Both the position numbers and the translations under genes were made by a program. Positions 9,552 through 20,713 of a stretch of 64,000 nucleotides of DNA are shown here, piece after piece. Origin of the DNA: Ophiura sarsii (Eukaryota; Echinodermata; Ophiuroidea; Amphilepidida; Ophiuridae); NCBI GenBank assembly GCA_035610835.1, contig CM069442.1, positions 34,946,452 through 35,010,451 on the forward strand. Reading direction: 5' to 3'. Under the pieces are notes generated by a model. That model searched no databases. It was not told the origin of the DNA and was given only the letters and a program-made list of their open reading frames with translations. Each line of letters opens with the position of its first letter. Positions within the stretch are counted from its first letter, which is position 1.

Positions 9552-12464
9552 TATTTTCTTAAACAACATCATCTCGAGTGCGGAATCCTTGCTATACTAA
9601 GACTGCTACGAAGCCCCTGTCCTTTCCACAAGGTAAAAAGAAGGCGAAGGTGGACGAAACGAGGTAAAAAACGGATAAATACCATCTCCGTTGTTGAACT
9701 AACCAACCGCCCTTGGACTACTATTCATGGCCAAAGAGGTGTGAACCATGATAATTTGCGTACGCTAAAGAAACAGAAAATCCCAACAGATCCAAATGCT
9801 AAACTCCCGAGATTATTGCTGACCAACGCTCAATCTTTAAAAAATAAGATTGATGAATTTTCTATGGTTCTAAACACCAATAATGTTGACCTTGCTGCCG
9901 TAACGGAAACCTGGTTTTATGCTGAGCTACCAAGTGATTCAAGCCTATGTCATGTCCCCGGTTACCAACTAATCCGCAATGCTCGAACACACAAGCAGTG
10001 TGGAGGAGTCGCCATCTATGTTAAGGAACATTTGCAGTGCTCAACAGTGAACTATATTGACATACCTAGTAATCTTGAACTAATCTGGTTGAAAATGCCC
10101 TTAAGTGCTGGAACATGTTTGTACATTGCTTGTGTTTACTATCCTTATCCACATCAACGGCATCCTGATCATGACCTCTTGTGTGACCATATTATATGTA
10201 CAGTTGATGAAATCCGTGGTCGTGACAGTGGGGCTGCATTTGCTATTTTGGGTGATTTTAATGCTCTCAACACTGACATGCTTGAAATACAGACTACTCT
10301 CAAGCAGATTATTGAATTTCCCACTCGGAAAAACAGCATTCTGGACAAAATCCTCACTGATGTTGGTGATCTTTATAATCCTCCAAAAGAGCATTCCCCT
10401 TTGGGGAAAAGTGATCACTGTGTTATCATAATCGATCCAGTAAACCAATTACCCAAACCAGCCACTTGCAGCTTTACTGTTAGACCACTTCGTGATTCAT
10501 GTATTAGAACATTTGGGCAATGGATAACCAAAGAAAGTTGGGATGATATAAATGAGCTATCTGGAGGAAGTGCAATGGCCGCGACACTTGAAAAAGTGCT
10601 TAAAGAGAAATACATAGCACACTTCCCCAGTAAAACTGTTATTCGCAAAGTACACGATAAACCATGGATGAATGATGCTATCCGAGTGCTTATGAAAAAA
10701 CGCCAAAAGGCCTACATTCAAGGTGACTTGAGAAAGCACAGTGAACTGAAATCAAATGTTGCGTCAGAAATAAAGAGGGCTAAACGTAACTTTTATAAAA
10801 ACAAAGTTGATGGGCTAAAAAACGCTGAACCAGGGAAATGGCACAAAAATATCAAAGCAATTACTGGCCATAAAACCAAGGCAAAACCACTGGAAATTCC
10901 TGGCTGTGGTGTAACAGTAAGAGAGCAAGCCAACAATTTATGTAACCATTTTTCCACAATTTGTAGTTCGTTACCACCTTTGGATCTAAATCAGCTTCCT
11001 TGCTACCTACCCTGTGAGCCACCACCTGAAATCACCAATGGGCAAGTCTTTAAAGAACTTAAGAAGCTCAATGCCTCAAAATCTGGTCACCCAAATGATA
11101 TCCCTATCAAGCTTATCAAGGAATTCGCTTTTGAGATTGCCATACCTCTCACAAAAATCTTCAATGTATGCCTCAAAGAGGGTGTGTTTCCAACTGTATG
11201 GAAAACTGCAGCCATAATACCTGTTCCTAAAGTTACGAAGCCAAAAACAGCTAACGAGCTGCGTCCAATTGCCTTGACGCCAATTCTTGCTCGGGTTTTT
11301 GAATCTTTTCTCTCCAAATGGCTGAAGGAAGATTTTGAACCAATGTTGGATCCACGCCAGTATGGTAATGTCAAAAAGATTTCCACCACACACTATCTGG
11401 TTGATATGCTTGATGATGTCTTATGTGATCTCGAACTTCCCGGTAATTATTCTACGTTATGTGCAATTGATTTTACCAAAGCATTCGATCGCATAAATCA
11501 TACCGTTGCCATTCGCAAGATTGTTGAGTCCAACGTTAGACCGTCCATAATACCAACTATCTGCAGCTTTCTTTCAAACCGCAATCAGTGTGTTAAGCTG
11601 AACGGCCACATATCAGATCCCACAACCATAACATGTGGAGTACCACAGGGTACCAAATGTGGTCCAATCATATTCACGATAGTTGTCAATGATGCTGCTG
11701 ATACTTGTAACAAGCGTTGGAAATTTGTGGACGATCTCACGCTGGGTGAGACAATCAATGGTAAAAATCAAAGGCACGGTCGTCTCCAATATCATCTCGA
11801 TGAGTTAAGTGCCTGGTGCGATCGCAATGATATGTTGCCCAAACCATCCAAATGCCATATAATGAATGTTTCCTTTTTAAAAAATCTTTCCTTTTATCCA
11901 TCATACATGTTGTCTGGTGAAACACTTAACTCTGTCGACAATTTAAAACTCCTTGGTGTCCATATACAGGCAAATTTAAAATGGGACAAGCAGGTGACTG
12001 AAATGATCAGCAGAGCATCAAGAAGGTTATTTTTGTTGTATGCCCTTAGAGGATTTGGTGCTCCAGTTGAGGACATTCTGGCCGTGTATCAAACCTATAT
12101 TAGACCACTCCTCGAGTATGCCTGCCCGGTGTGGCATCCATCCATCACCCGTGAGCAAAGTAAGCATATTGAGATGATGCAAAAAAGATCTTGTAGACTC
12201 ATGCTTGGCAGTAGGTACGAACACTATGACACTGCCCTCCTCGAGTTAGGTATTGATAAACTCAGCGACCGCCGGGAACAACTGGTTTTGAAATTCGGCC
12301 AGAAGCTCCTCAATTCGGAGCGCCACCAACATCTGCTCCCTGCGAAAACCGCAACAAAGTATTCCCTCAGGAGCCAGAAAAAATACCAGGAGCCAAAAAC
12401 AAGAACTGACAGATATTACAACTCGACTATCCCATATGTCATTCGTCTTTTAAATCAATGTTAA
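9552..12464 (+). CDS. LINE endonuclease-reverse transcriptase polyprotein, uninterrupted
   Basis: The frame opens after a stop at 9,549-9,551 and runs to 12,464. Numbering from the GTG at 9,741 (907 codons): the endonuclease spans about 25-230 with TNAQSLKNK (Asn29), TETW (Glu56), GDFNAL (Asp172, Asn174) and SDHCV (Asp225-His226). The RT spans about 440-700 with LRPIALTPI, AIDFTKAFD (Asp577), CGVPQGTKCGP and FVDD (Asp664/Asp665). The C-terminal region with RPLLEYACPVWHPS extends to the end. All catalytic residues are present. There is no in-frame ATG before 9,864, which is already inside the endonuclease. The 63 codons upstream of 9,741 include a basic stretch (KVKRRRRWTKRGKKR) and look translated. 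The real start is therefore unresolved (non-AUG, reinitiation, or 5' loss). It acts by target-primed reverse transcription. Confidence 0.93.
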   Translation, partial: YFLKQHHLECGILAILRLLRSPCPFHKVKRRRRWTKRGKKRINTISVVELTNRPWTTIHGQRGVNHDNLRTLKKQKIPTDPNAKLPRLLLTNAQSLKNKIDEFSMVLNTNNVDLAAVTETWFYAELPSDSSLCHVPGYQLIRNARTHKQCGGVAIYVKEHLQCSTVNYIDIPSNLELIWLKMPLSAGTCLYIACVYYPYPHQRHPDHDLLCDHIICTVDEIRGRDSGAAFAILGDFNALNTDMLEIQTTLKQIIEFPTRKNSILDKILTDVGDLYNPPKEHSPLGKSDHCVIIIDPVNQLPKPATCSFTVRPLRDSCIRTFGQWITKESWDDINELSGGSAMAATLEKVLKEKYIAHFPSKTVIRKVHDKPWMNDAIRVLMKKRQKAYIQGDLRKHSELKSNVASEIKRAKRNFYKNKVDGLKNAEPGKWHKNIKAITGHKTKAKPLEIPGCGVTVREQANNLCNHFSTICSSLPPLDLNQLPCYLPCEPPPEITNGQVFKELKKLNASKSGHPNDIPIKLIKEFAFEIAIPLTKIFNVCLKEGVFPTVWKTAAIIPVPKVTKPKTANELRPIALTPILARVFESFLSKWLKEDFEPMLDPRQYGNVKKISTTHYLVDMLDDVLCDLELPGNYSTLCAIDFTKAFDRINHTVAIRKIVESNVRPSIIPTICSFLSNRNQCVKLNGHISDPTTITCGVPQGTKCGPIIFTIVVNDAADTCNKRWKFVDDLTLGETINGKNQRHGRLQYHLDELSAWCDRNDMLPKPSKCHIMNVSFLKNLSFYPSYMLSGETLNSVDNLKLLGVHIQANLKWDKQVTEMISRASRRLFLLYALRGFGAPVEDILAVYQTYIRPLLEYACPVWHPSITREQSKHIEMMQKRSCRLMLGSRYEHYDTALLELGIDKLSDRREQLVLKFGQKLLNSERHQHLLPAKTATKYSLRSQKKYQEPKTRTDRYYNSTIPYVIRLLNQC

Positions 12465-12604
12465 CTGTTTATAATATTATGTCTGTATAATATATATATT
12501 TTCTATATTTTTACTATGTATGATATGTAATTTGTAAGCCAGTGTTATCAGCTGTGCTGTTTTGCTGGCATTTGTATATCATGAATAAATAAATAAATAT
12601 TGTA
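12465..12604 (+). other. LINE 3' UTR and (AATA)n tail
   Basis: Short AT-rich 3' UTR ending in a tandem AATA tail (12,584-12,600). The left-arm copy is cut by the window edge at the base pairing with 12,557, so the tail is seen once only. Confidence 0.75.
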
Positions 12605-12935
12605 AGGGAAAATGTTGGAACGCACGCACTTTACCGTTCAACAATCCACTCTTGATTTTCCACTTAACACATTTAAAGTGTCTTATTCGTTTGCAAACCA
12701 CTGACGACATGGCCAGTTGTATCATATACGACGTACCTGTCACGCAGCACAACATTTTAAAGGAAGAATTTACAGTGTAAATCAAGATATTCATTCCCGA
12801 TTTTACCGATTTGTTAAACCAGTTAATATGCAAAAATTAATATATTAGCTATAACTTTATTTTATTTCATTCAAATTGGTTATTCCAAACGGGAGATATG
12901 CATTTTACCAAATTCTGTGAAATTTAATCTGTTCT
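12605..12935. other. Unassigned AT-rich sequence
   Basis: Between the LINE tail and the candidate exon. No homologous copy, structure or plausible coding frame recognised in it. Confidence 0.5.
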
Positions 12936-13220
12936 TTAAACTTCCAAGGTTTGAATGCAAAAGTTTAACGCACGCATTTTGAATATGTTGGTATTCACCA
13001 TGCCTACAATGGAAAATGGCTCGTTATCCAAATATTTGTGGGAATATATACTGAAGGTTAGAAAGTTGGTTGAATAGGCTTGATACATTCGCTCAAATAG
13101 CATCAGGAAGTCCTCAAACGGTTGATAACTGTCTATATTTTCATAAGTATCATTGGTTAAAATGAGACCCAAACTTACATACATACTATTTGCTATAGAT
13201 GCCATCCATGTGTCGGCCAT
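12936..13220 (-). CDS. Candidate exon or small ORF (94 codons), unrecognised
   Basis: Minus-strand frame starting MADTWMASIANSMY and ending IQTLEV before a stop. The start context is favourable (A at -3, G at +4). Fourteen codons in there is a strong splice-donor string GTAAGT, so an alternative reading is a first coding exon ending near 13,179. Composition is protein-like (FEDFLMLFERMYQAY) but no family is recognised and no second exon was found. It lies in the single-copy gap between the two palindromes. Low confidence. Confidence 0.22.
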   Translation of the reverse strand: MADTWMASIANSMYVSLGLILTNDTYENIDSYQPFEDFLMLFERMYQAYSTNFLTFSIYSHKYLDNEPFSIVGMVNTNIFKMRALNFCIQTLEV

Positions 13221-14046
13221 ATTTGCGGGAACTAAACTCTGTTTCAGAATTTAAAAAACAAACACCACAGATATCTAAATACGTGACCAACACATAATGT
13301 GAACGGATAATCGATCAAAATAACCCGCCAAATGTATAGCTATTTCTTTGAATAGTAACACTCGTATTGAAGGTCGTGCAATGAAATGATCTGATTAACC
13401 TAGGACTAACCGGAACAACGAATACTACGGGAACGAGAACCTTTTGTTACGGGCAACTTGAGAACATAATATAATGTAATCGCGCTGATAACAAAGCTTT
13501 ATAGAACAACGTTAATTGAGCAATGGAATTTTAACCTGTGTGTGCAGATACGTGACATTGAGAATCCTTCGCACAAGCACTCTTAAAAACAGGTCAACGT
13601 ACTTCACAGGGAAACTTACGGACAATTCCACAGTTGGCTTGTTCCTTCTAATTTTTGAACCAGAAAACCAAAATCTTTAAATATGCAAAGGTAGTTAGAT
13701 ATTTTACCTCCTTACATATATTTTTTAATTTCAAACTAATATATTCATCCAATCTTCAATGAGATCGCTTTGTTTACATAGCACTGATAACCAATTAAGT
13801 CGGCGTCATTGAAACACATAGTGACTTCGAAAACATCTACAGGCGGTATGTCATAAGTGATTTGCTGGTAGCTAGCTCACTTTCCCATACCTTTTACACC
13901 CTCTTTTTTACAGGTCTTTGACATCTCTTCCTATACTTCACATATCATAAGCCAATATCCTTATTGCAAATGGTCGATTTTCTGTTTTGACACGTTCAAT
14001 GAACATTCTACTCAAAATATAAAGTACCCGATATTTATCTAAGAAC
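13221..14046. other. Unassigned interval between palindromes
   Basis: About 0.8 kb of AT-rich sequence with no recognised repeat mate inside the window, apart from a short GATTAACCTAGG string resembling block 0. Nothing further supported. Confidence 0.5.
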
Positions 14047-15049
14047 ATTTCTCATACGGAATACAATTACCATGCCCTTTAAACACACTTGATATGAGGT
14101 GTAGTTATTTCTTGGCAGGTGAATTTGTAACTTGAGGTGCATCTGTAATTTAAACGATATTTATGAGAGACTCTCGACGGAATTGAAATTTAGATAATTG
14201 TTTAGGATTGTTACGAAATAATAAAATTGTGCCTTTTTAAGCAGATTAAAAAACAACCAATAAAGAGCAAATATTGACCAAAACATGTTTTGTGAATGAT
14301 AGCGATTTCGCGTGCATATCAACTTTTCAGCAAATAAGTTCATAATTTTCCGCACTCATATGCCACATGACAAGTATGTGAGAGTAAGAATTCAGTAAAA
14401 CGACATCCAAACATTGACAATAGAGACATAAAAGTTGTAATTAAAACTATTTCTGAACATGAAAAGACATTTGATAATATTGTTGATTTCCCCCATCAGG
14501 CCTTCCTTTGAGAAACCGTAAAAATTATACAGCGTAAGATATAACCCATATACTACCATTAATATTGTACATAAATAGTAATTTTCAATTTTAAGCTGTG
14601 TTCAATTTGTTATTTTATGAAATAATTAAAGGTCAAACTCGAAATCAGTTTTTAACAGTAAGTAAAAGATCGATGATAGTGTAGATTTTCCATACCTGGC
14701 ATTCCCATGTAAAGCTCGTAAAGCGCGTACAAATCTGCTTATGGTCGCTGGACTCGCTGCCATCAAATAACATACTTGATGTATAAAATTATCCTATGTA
14801 CTGTCAATTTCTTTTACTGTTGAATCTTGATCACGAGGTGACCGGGTGGACATGCATAGAAAGAACAAAATCTACAGGATTAATTAAAGAGACACAGTAT
14901 CATGACCAGGATAGTAAGGGGCTCTTTTATTTTTCTTAAAGTAATTAAATAGATTACGGTTCTATAGCACTCCAACGCATGAAGTTCTTCTTCTCCAGGC
15001 TTTCACCACATTTCGTGTATGGTAACAACAACTGTTTTCCACTCACATG

Positions 15050-15210
15050 TCGTAATGCATTTCATTCAAAATTAAAATGAGCTGGCCATGAACTTCTTGA
15101 AATTGTTAATTCCCTTCAATTGCATACGTTTTATGCGAATTTGAGTACTTCTTGTCACATATCCCTTCACCCGTGTCTTGATGTCTAGCTGTATTCAGAG
15201 AATTTGGCAG
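15050..15210 (-). repeat. Unit X block 2, palindrome 2 left arm
   Basis: Reverse-strand homologue of 20,553-20,713. Diverged same-family copies occur at 32,760-32,890 and, weakly, 46,200-46,320 (GACATCAAGACAC…GGTGAA, ACTCAAATTCGC, GGCCAGCT strings). Non-coding. Confidence 0.6.
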
Positions 15211-15387
15211 TGCTGTATGCATATTTGTACGGTAATAGTCACGAGTAGTCTTCTACTTAAACTATCACAGATTGAACTTGCTTGACAAACTATTACAAAG
15301 GGAATCCGTTTTAGTTAGAGTTTTGTAATCAGGTCATTACCATTTGGAAACAAATTAACTAAGCTGCATAGCTTATCTGAACAGGAT

Positions 15388-15580
15388 GCCTCGCTTGTTG
15401 TTGACATTTTGATTGTTGCATGCAACGAGATATGCACAATTTATGCATCGTTGAGGACATACGGTCAGTAAATGAATGACAAACAGGAAGAAGATTCCTT
15501 ATGGAGTTTTTAATAGACGGACAGGTGAATTCAACTTAATACTGAGTGACCTCCGGGGCAAGTACAGACCACAAAATAAT
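15388..15580 (-). repeat. Unit X block 5, palindrome 2 left arm
   Basis: Matches 60,580-60,760 in the same orientation and, inverted, 20,183-20,375 and about 43,250-43,420. Shared strings include GCCTCGCTTGTTG, CGGTCAGTAAA and TTTAATAGACGG. It ties palindrome 2 to the same repeat family as the 41-64 kb inverted duplication. Confidence 0.65.
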
Positions 15581-15736
15581 ATGAAATATAATCATGACGG
15601 CTTCTAATATGCGTATGATTCGTTTTGGAAAAGAGAGATAGAGAAAGAAAAGAGTGGACAATAATTTTGTTTCTGAAAAGATTTATCAAATTATCTTAGC
15701 AGCAAATATCATGAAATAGATGACGAGTTACTATAC

Positions 15737-15961
15737 TTCAGTCAGTTCCAAATTGGCGAAACCTGTTTACAGCAGCGAATGAATTCAGAAGAGCATCGCG
15801 CACAAAACTCTTGCATGTTGCAATGTGGCGCGGAATATCGCAGTGTCATTTGTATGCGTGACGCCGCTTGCGTATGCCAATATCTCGCGCTACACTTGGA
15901 TTACTTTTGCGCGCGGATAGATAAAAACCGACTATTTCTCGCCAATTTGGAACTGATTGAA
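15737..15961. mobile_element. MITE-like element with 23-bp terminal inverted repeats
   Basis: Ends are TTCAGTCAGTTCCAAATTGG… and its near-exact inverse (one mismatch), bounding 225 bp. The interior is CpG-rich compared with its surroundings and its ORF is not recognised as a gene. No clean target duplication. It lies inside the palindrome, so an identical mirror is present at 19,802-20,026. Confidence 0.7.
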
Positions 15962-16473
15962 CTACAGGTGTTTTCATTATTATTTCTCGCGTTTTTTGTC
16001 ATTGTTACGCGTTGAGTTTACTGTGACTGAACTGATGCTAGCTGAGTGTTAACCTGGAGACTGTTACGCCTTAGTGCTATGGCAATAATAAAGTAAAGGT
16101 TTCTGAAAGAAGAAAAAAATGTTGTTATATGATACACTTCCTCCTATTGTTCATTATACATTGCTCGTCAAGTCGATTATGTCAATGAATTGCACTGCCG
16201 GGGGTCTAAATTGTGCAAGGTCAACATAATCGTTGACCTTTATTTTGTTTAACGTGCACCCTTACGGCGCTCGAGGGCTGGTGTATTCATGCAATTTGAA
16301 TTCTTATGATTTCAATGTAAAAATGGATTTATGATTATATGATTCCAGAAGATTCATCACAGAGTGGAACTATATTATTTCATCCTAAAGCCACTAGAGT
16401 TGGAAAATCAACACCAGTATACTAAGTATTCTTTTTTAAATTTTATCAATTATTGACCGTTCGTCGCATTCAG

Positions 16474-17139
16474 TTGATAACGTAACCTCGTACGCATAAT
16501 TAAACCTTGAATGTTCGTGAAGGAGCCGATGTCCGGCATCGTTTTTACTCATTCAAAGCATCAAACGATTATCAAATACGAATGCATTAATTATCCTTAT
16601 CTCATAGCTTTTTTGTCAAGCAGATTAGGTTACATCTTTCAGACAGAGACGAATGACTGCTTTCGTGATCAGTATATAAAGACAGCAAAAAAAGTAACTT
16701 GGCATCTATTGCAAATAATTGAGTGGTACATTAGTGCTGTGGTTATAAAAAGTGTGTTATTTACGGCTTAAAATCGATTGATAATGTAACCTCGTAATTA
16801 TCATAATTTAACCTTAAATATTCGTGAACGAGACCATTTCAGGCGTTTTATCTGTGCTCATGCAAAGCCACAAACGATTTTCAAGTATGAATGCATTAAT
16901 TATCCTTTTTGTCCAGCAGATTATACTAGAGCTTTCAGACAGAGACGAATGACTGCTTTCGTGTATATACATTGAAATCTCCAATTTGATGGTCGAACAC
17001 TTTTGATTTACACCTGGTTTACACCGTTTGACCTTTAGTATACAGTAAATGTGGGAGGACAATGTTAAAATACTCAATCTATTGCAAATAATTGGTACAT
17101 TAGAGCAGTGGTTATTAAAAGTGTGTTATTTACGACGGC
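16474..17139 (+). repeat. Diverged tandem duplication inside palindrome 2 arm
   Basis: Unit 1 (16,474-16,767) and unit 2 (16,778-17,139) share GTAACCTCGTA, GAATGCATTAATTATCCTT, CAGACAGAGACGAATGACTG and GTGTGTTATTTACG in the same order. Unit 2 carries an additional insertion of about 70 bp after the GACTGCTTTCGTG string. The duplication predates the palindrome because the mirror arm (18,624-19,289) has both units. Confidence 0.8.
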
Positions 17140-17545
17140 ATAAGAAGCGTTAATGTCGCGAATGAAAAAGGCATGCAACTGTTAGTAAATTATTAAATCA
17201 GGTATAAAAAGCTATTAGTCACCACGGAAATATTCGATTTTCCATTTTATTCTAAATGACTGATCTTGTTGTCAGTCACACCATAAGGCCTAGTAAAGTA
17301 TAAGAATGATTTTGCGCAATCCAAATTGATGTATAGCACTAAATTACATAAGTGTGTGTTCACATAATATAATAACGTTGTTACTTGATAAGGTTAGGTA
17401 TACTTATTATATTAAGATATAAGCCAATCTTAAGAGTCAATGTCCTCGTTTTTAATATCATGTCAATGTCACGATCAAACAGATTCAAATCAATGTTTTT
17501 GTTAGTAAGTCGTGCAAAACAGTAATGAGTCAATATAAAGCAATA

Positions 17546-18217
17546 TATAATTACAGTAATTTCCAACTAATTTCCCTGTCTTCCTTTCTCCTTTCTGTCC
17601 GTTTCCCGATTTTCAACAGACTTCCTGATTTCCCAGTCAATTTTTTCAGGGGGGGGGGGCTTTGCCCCCCTCTTTGCCCCCGTCTGGCTACGCTACTGGT
17701 CAACTTACCCGAAAAAGTGTTTTGTACACGATTTTAGGTGCTCTGGTTCAAAACTAAATTTGTCAAGATGGCGCCCGAGGCCATCTCGGATTGTTGGGTG
17801 AAAATTACACCGTAATGTCAAACTTATGTCAGAATCGGAATCCTTCAGCTGGACTTACCCGAAAAATGGGTTTGTACATAGGTGCTCTGGTTCAAAACTT
17901 AATTTTTCAAAATGGCGCCGGCGGCCATTTTGGATTTTGCCCAAAAGCTAGAAATGCCGGGATTTTTGCGAGGGACATGGGCTTATTTTTTTTCTCTAAA
18001 AGGTCCATAGAAGTCAAATCAATCGGCAAACCGTTCTAGCCAGTAAATGGTCACGGAATTGAGGTTTTGGACCTAACTAAGACTATGGCGTCATTTCACT
18101 CTCGCGGTAGGTTAAGGACTCTGAAATATAATTTTACAAATAAAAAACTTTAATTTTTGCAGTTGATTCAGTTGTTAAAAAAGAAAAACATCCCGTGTTC
18201 AATAGATAGTAATTAAA
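17546..18217. other. Spacer of palindrome 2 with two short direct repeats
   Basis: Unlike the arms, it is pyrimidine-rich at the left, contains an 11-G run facing C runs (17,649-17,690, able to form a hairpin), and then two direct repeats (17,703-17,800 and 17,853-17,942). These share ACTTACCCGAAAAA, GGTGCTCTGGTTCAAAAC and ATGGCGCC. It may be an element that landed at or near the inversion point. No convincing coding frame. Confidence 0.7.
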
Positions 18218-19801
18218 TACTGCTTTATATTGACTCATTACTGTTTTGCACGACTTACTAACAAAAACATTGATTTGAATCTGTTTGATCGTGACATTGA
18301 CATGATATTAAAAACGAGGACATTGACTCTTAAGATTGGCTTATATCTTAATATAATAAGTATACCTAACCTTATCAAGTAACAACGTTATTATATTATG
18401 TGAACACACACTTATGTAATTTAGTGCTATACATCAATTTGGATTGCGCAAAATCATTCTTATACTTTACTAGGCCTTATGGTGTGACTGACAACAAGAT
18501 CAGTCATTTAGAATAAAATGGAAAATCGAATATTTCCGTGGTGACTAATAGCTTTTTATACCTGATTTAATAATTTACTAACAGTTGCATGCCTTTTTCA
18601 TTCGCGACATTAACGCTTCTTATGCCGTCGTAAATAACACACTTTTAATAACCACTGCTCTAATGTACCAATTATTTGCAATAGATTGAGTATTTTAACA
18701 TTGTCCTCCCACATTTACTGTATACTAAAGGTCAAACGGTGTAAACCAGGTGTAAATCAAAAGTGTTCGACCATCAAATTGGAGATTTCAATGTATATAC
18801 ACGAAAGCAGTCATTCGTCTCTGTCTGAAAGCTTTAGTATAATCTGCTGGACAAAAAGGATAATTAATGCATTCATACTTGAAAATCGTTTGTGGCTTTG
18901 CATGAGCACAGATAAAACGCCTGAAATGGTCTCGTTCACGAATATTTAAGGTTAAATTATGATAATTACGAGGTTACATTATCAATCGATTTTAAGCCGT
19001 AAATAACACACTTTTTATAACCACAGCACTAATGTACCACTCAATTATTTGCAATAGATGCCAAGTTACTTTTTTTGCTGTCTTTATATACTGATCACGA
19101 AAGCAGTCATTCGTCTCTGTCTGAAAGATGTAACCTAATCTGCTTGACAAAAAAGCTATGAGATAAGGATAATTAATGCATTCGTATTTGATAATCGTTT
19201 GATGCTTTGAATGAGTAAAAACGATGCCGGACATCGGCTCCTTCACGAACATTCAAGGTTTAATTATGCGTACGAGGTTACGTTATCAACTGAATGCGAC
19301 GAACGGTCAATAATTGATAAAATTTAAAAAAGAATACTTAGTATACTGGTGTTGATTTTCCAACTCTAGTGGCTTTAGGATGAAATAATATAGTTCCACT
19401 ATGTGATGAATCTTCTGGAATCATATAATCATAAATCCATTTTTACATTGAAATCATAAGAATTCAAATTGCATGAATACACCAGGCCTCGAGCGCCGTA
19501 AGGGTGCACGTTAAACAAAATAAAGGTCAACGATTATGTTGACCTTGCACAATTTAGACCCCCGGCAGTGCAATTCATTGACATAATCGACTTGACGAGC
19601 AATGTATAATGAACAATAGGAGGAAGTGTATCATATAACAACATTTTTTTCTTCTTTCAGAAACCTTTACTTTATTATTGCCATAGCACTAAGGCGTAAC
19701 AGTCTCCAGGTTAACACTCAGCTAGCATCAGTTCAGTCACAGTAAACTCAACGCGTAACAATGACAAAAAACGCGAGAAATAATAATGAAAACACCTGTA
19801 G

Positions 19802-20026
19802 TTCAATCAGTTCCAAATTGGCGAGAAATAGTCGGTTTTTATCTATCCGCGCGCAAAAGTAATCCAAGTGTAGCGCGAGATATTGGCATACGCAAGCGGC
19901 GTCACGCATACAAATGACACTGCGATATTCCGCGCCACATTGCAACATGCAAGAGTTTTGTGCGCGATGCTCTTCTGAATTCATTCGCTGCTGTAAACAG
20001 GTTTCGCCAATTTGGAACTGACTGAA
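19802..20026. mobile_element. MITE-like element, mirror copy
   Basis: Mirror of 15,737-15,961 in the right arm of palindrome 2; same terminal inverted repeats. Confidence 0.7.
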
Positions 20027-20182
20027 GTATAGTAACTCGTCATCTATTTCATGATATTTGCTGCTAAGATAATTTGATAAATCTTTTCAGAAACAAAATT
20101 ATTGTCCACTCTTTTCTTTCTCTATCTCTCTTTTCCAAAACGAATCATACGCATATTAGAAGCCGTCATGATTATATTTCAT

Positions 20183-20375
20183 ATTATTTTGCGGTCTGTA
20201 CTTGCCCCGGAGGTCACTCAGTATTAAGTTGAATTCACCTGTCCGTCTATTAAAAACTCCATAAGGAATCTTCTTCCTGTTTGTCATTCATTTACTGACC
20301 GTATGTCCTCAACGATGCATAAATTGTGCATATCTCGTTGCATGCAACAATCAAAATGTCAACAACAAGCGAGGC
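20183..20375 (+). repeat. Unit X block 5, palindrome 2 right arm
   Basis: Mirror of 15,388-15,580; homologous to about 43,250-43,420 in the same orientation. Confidence 0.6.
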
Positions 20376-20552
20376 ATCCTGTTCAGATAAGCTATGCAGC
20401 TTAGTTAATTTGTTTCCAAATGGTAATAACCTGATTACAAAACTCTAACTAAAACGGATTCCCTTTGTAATAGTTTGTCAAGCAAGTTCAATCTGTGATA
20501 GTTTAAGTAGAAGACTACTCGTGACTATTACCGTACAAATATGCATACAGCA

Positions 20553-20713
20553 CTGCCAAATTCTCTGAATACAGCTAGACATCAAGACACGGGTGAAGGG
20601 ATATGTGACAAGAAGTACTCAAATTCGCATAAAACGTATGCAATTGAAGGGAATTAACAATTTCAAGAAGTTCATGGCCAGCTCATTTTAATTTTGAATG
20701 AAATGCATTACGA
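20553..20713 (+). repeat. Unit X block 2, palindrome 2 right arm
   Basis: Mirror of 15,050-15,210. Same orientation and order (block 5 then block 2) as in the copy near 32.0-32.9 kb. Confidence 0.6.

Larger units (their letters stand above)
1..12557. repeat. Palindrome 1: near-perfect inverted duplication, 33-bp spacer
   Basis: Bases 1-7,619 are the reverse complement of 7,653-12,557 once a 2,715-bp net insertion in the left arm is removed. Coordinate sums of paired positions are constant (15,272 for 6,064-9,208; 12,558 at the outer end), so alignment is gap-free over the inner 1.55 kb. The spacer 7,620-7,652 contains a small ACCGG/CCGGT dyad. Arms are about 4.9 kb and the left one runs off the window edge. 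Visible differences are few: a 6-bp tandem duplication, seven 1-bp deletions in the left arm, and scattered substitutions. This may be a recent inverted duplication or a fold-back assembly product. Confidence 0.95.
9420..12604 (+). mobile_element. CR1/Jockey-type LINE, coding-competent copy
   Basis: About 3.2 kb: a short 5' leader, one EN-RT frame (9,552-12,464), a 120-base 3' UTR and an (AATA)n tail at 12,584-12,600. There is no poly(A), no RNase H domain and no visible separate ORF1 in the leader. The 5' edge is inferred from where homology to non-LINE copies ends, so it may be off by tens of bases. The element was present before the inverted duplication, because both arms have it. Confidence 0.85.

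Noticed and set aside
15779..16015. 78-codon frame in palindrome 2 and its mirror
   Set aside because: It lies mostly within a MITE interior; no protein family or conservation outside the palindrome.
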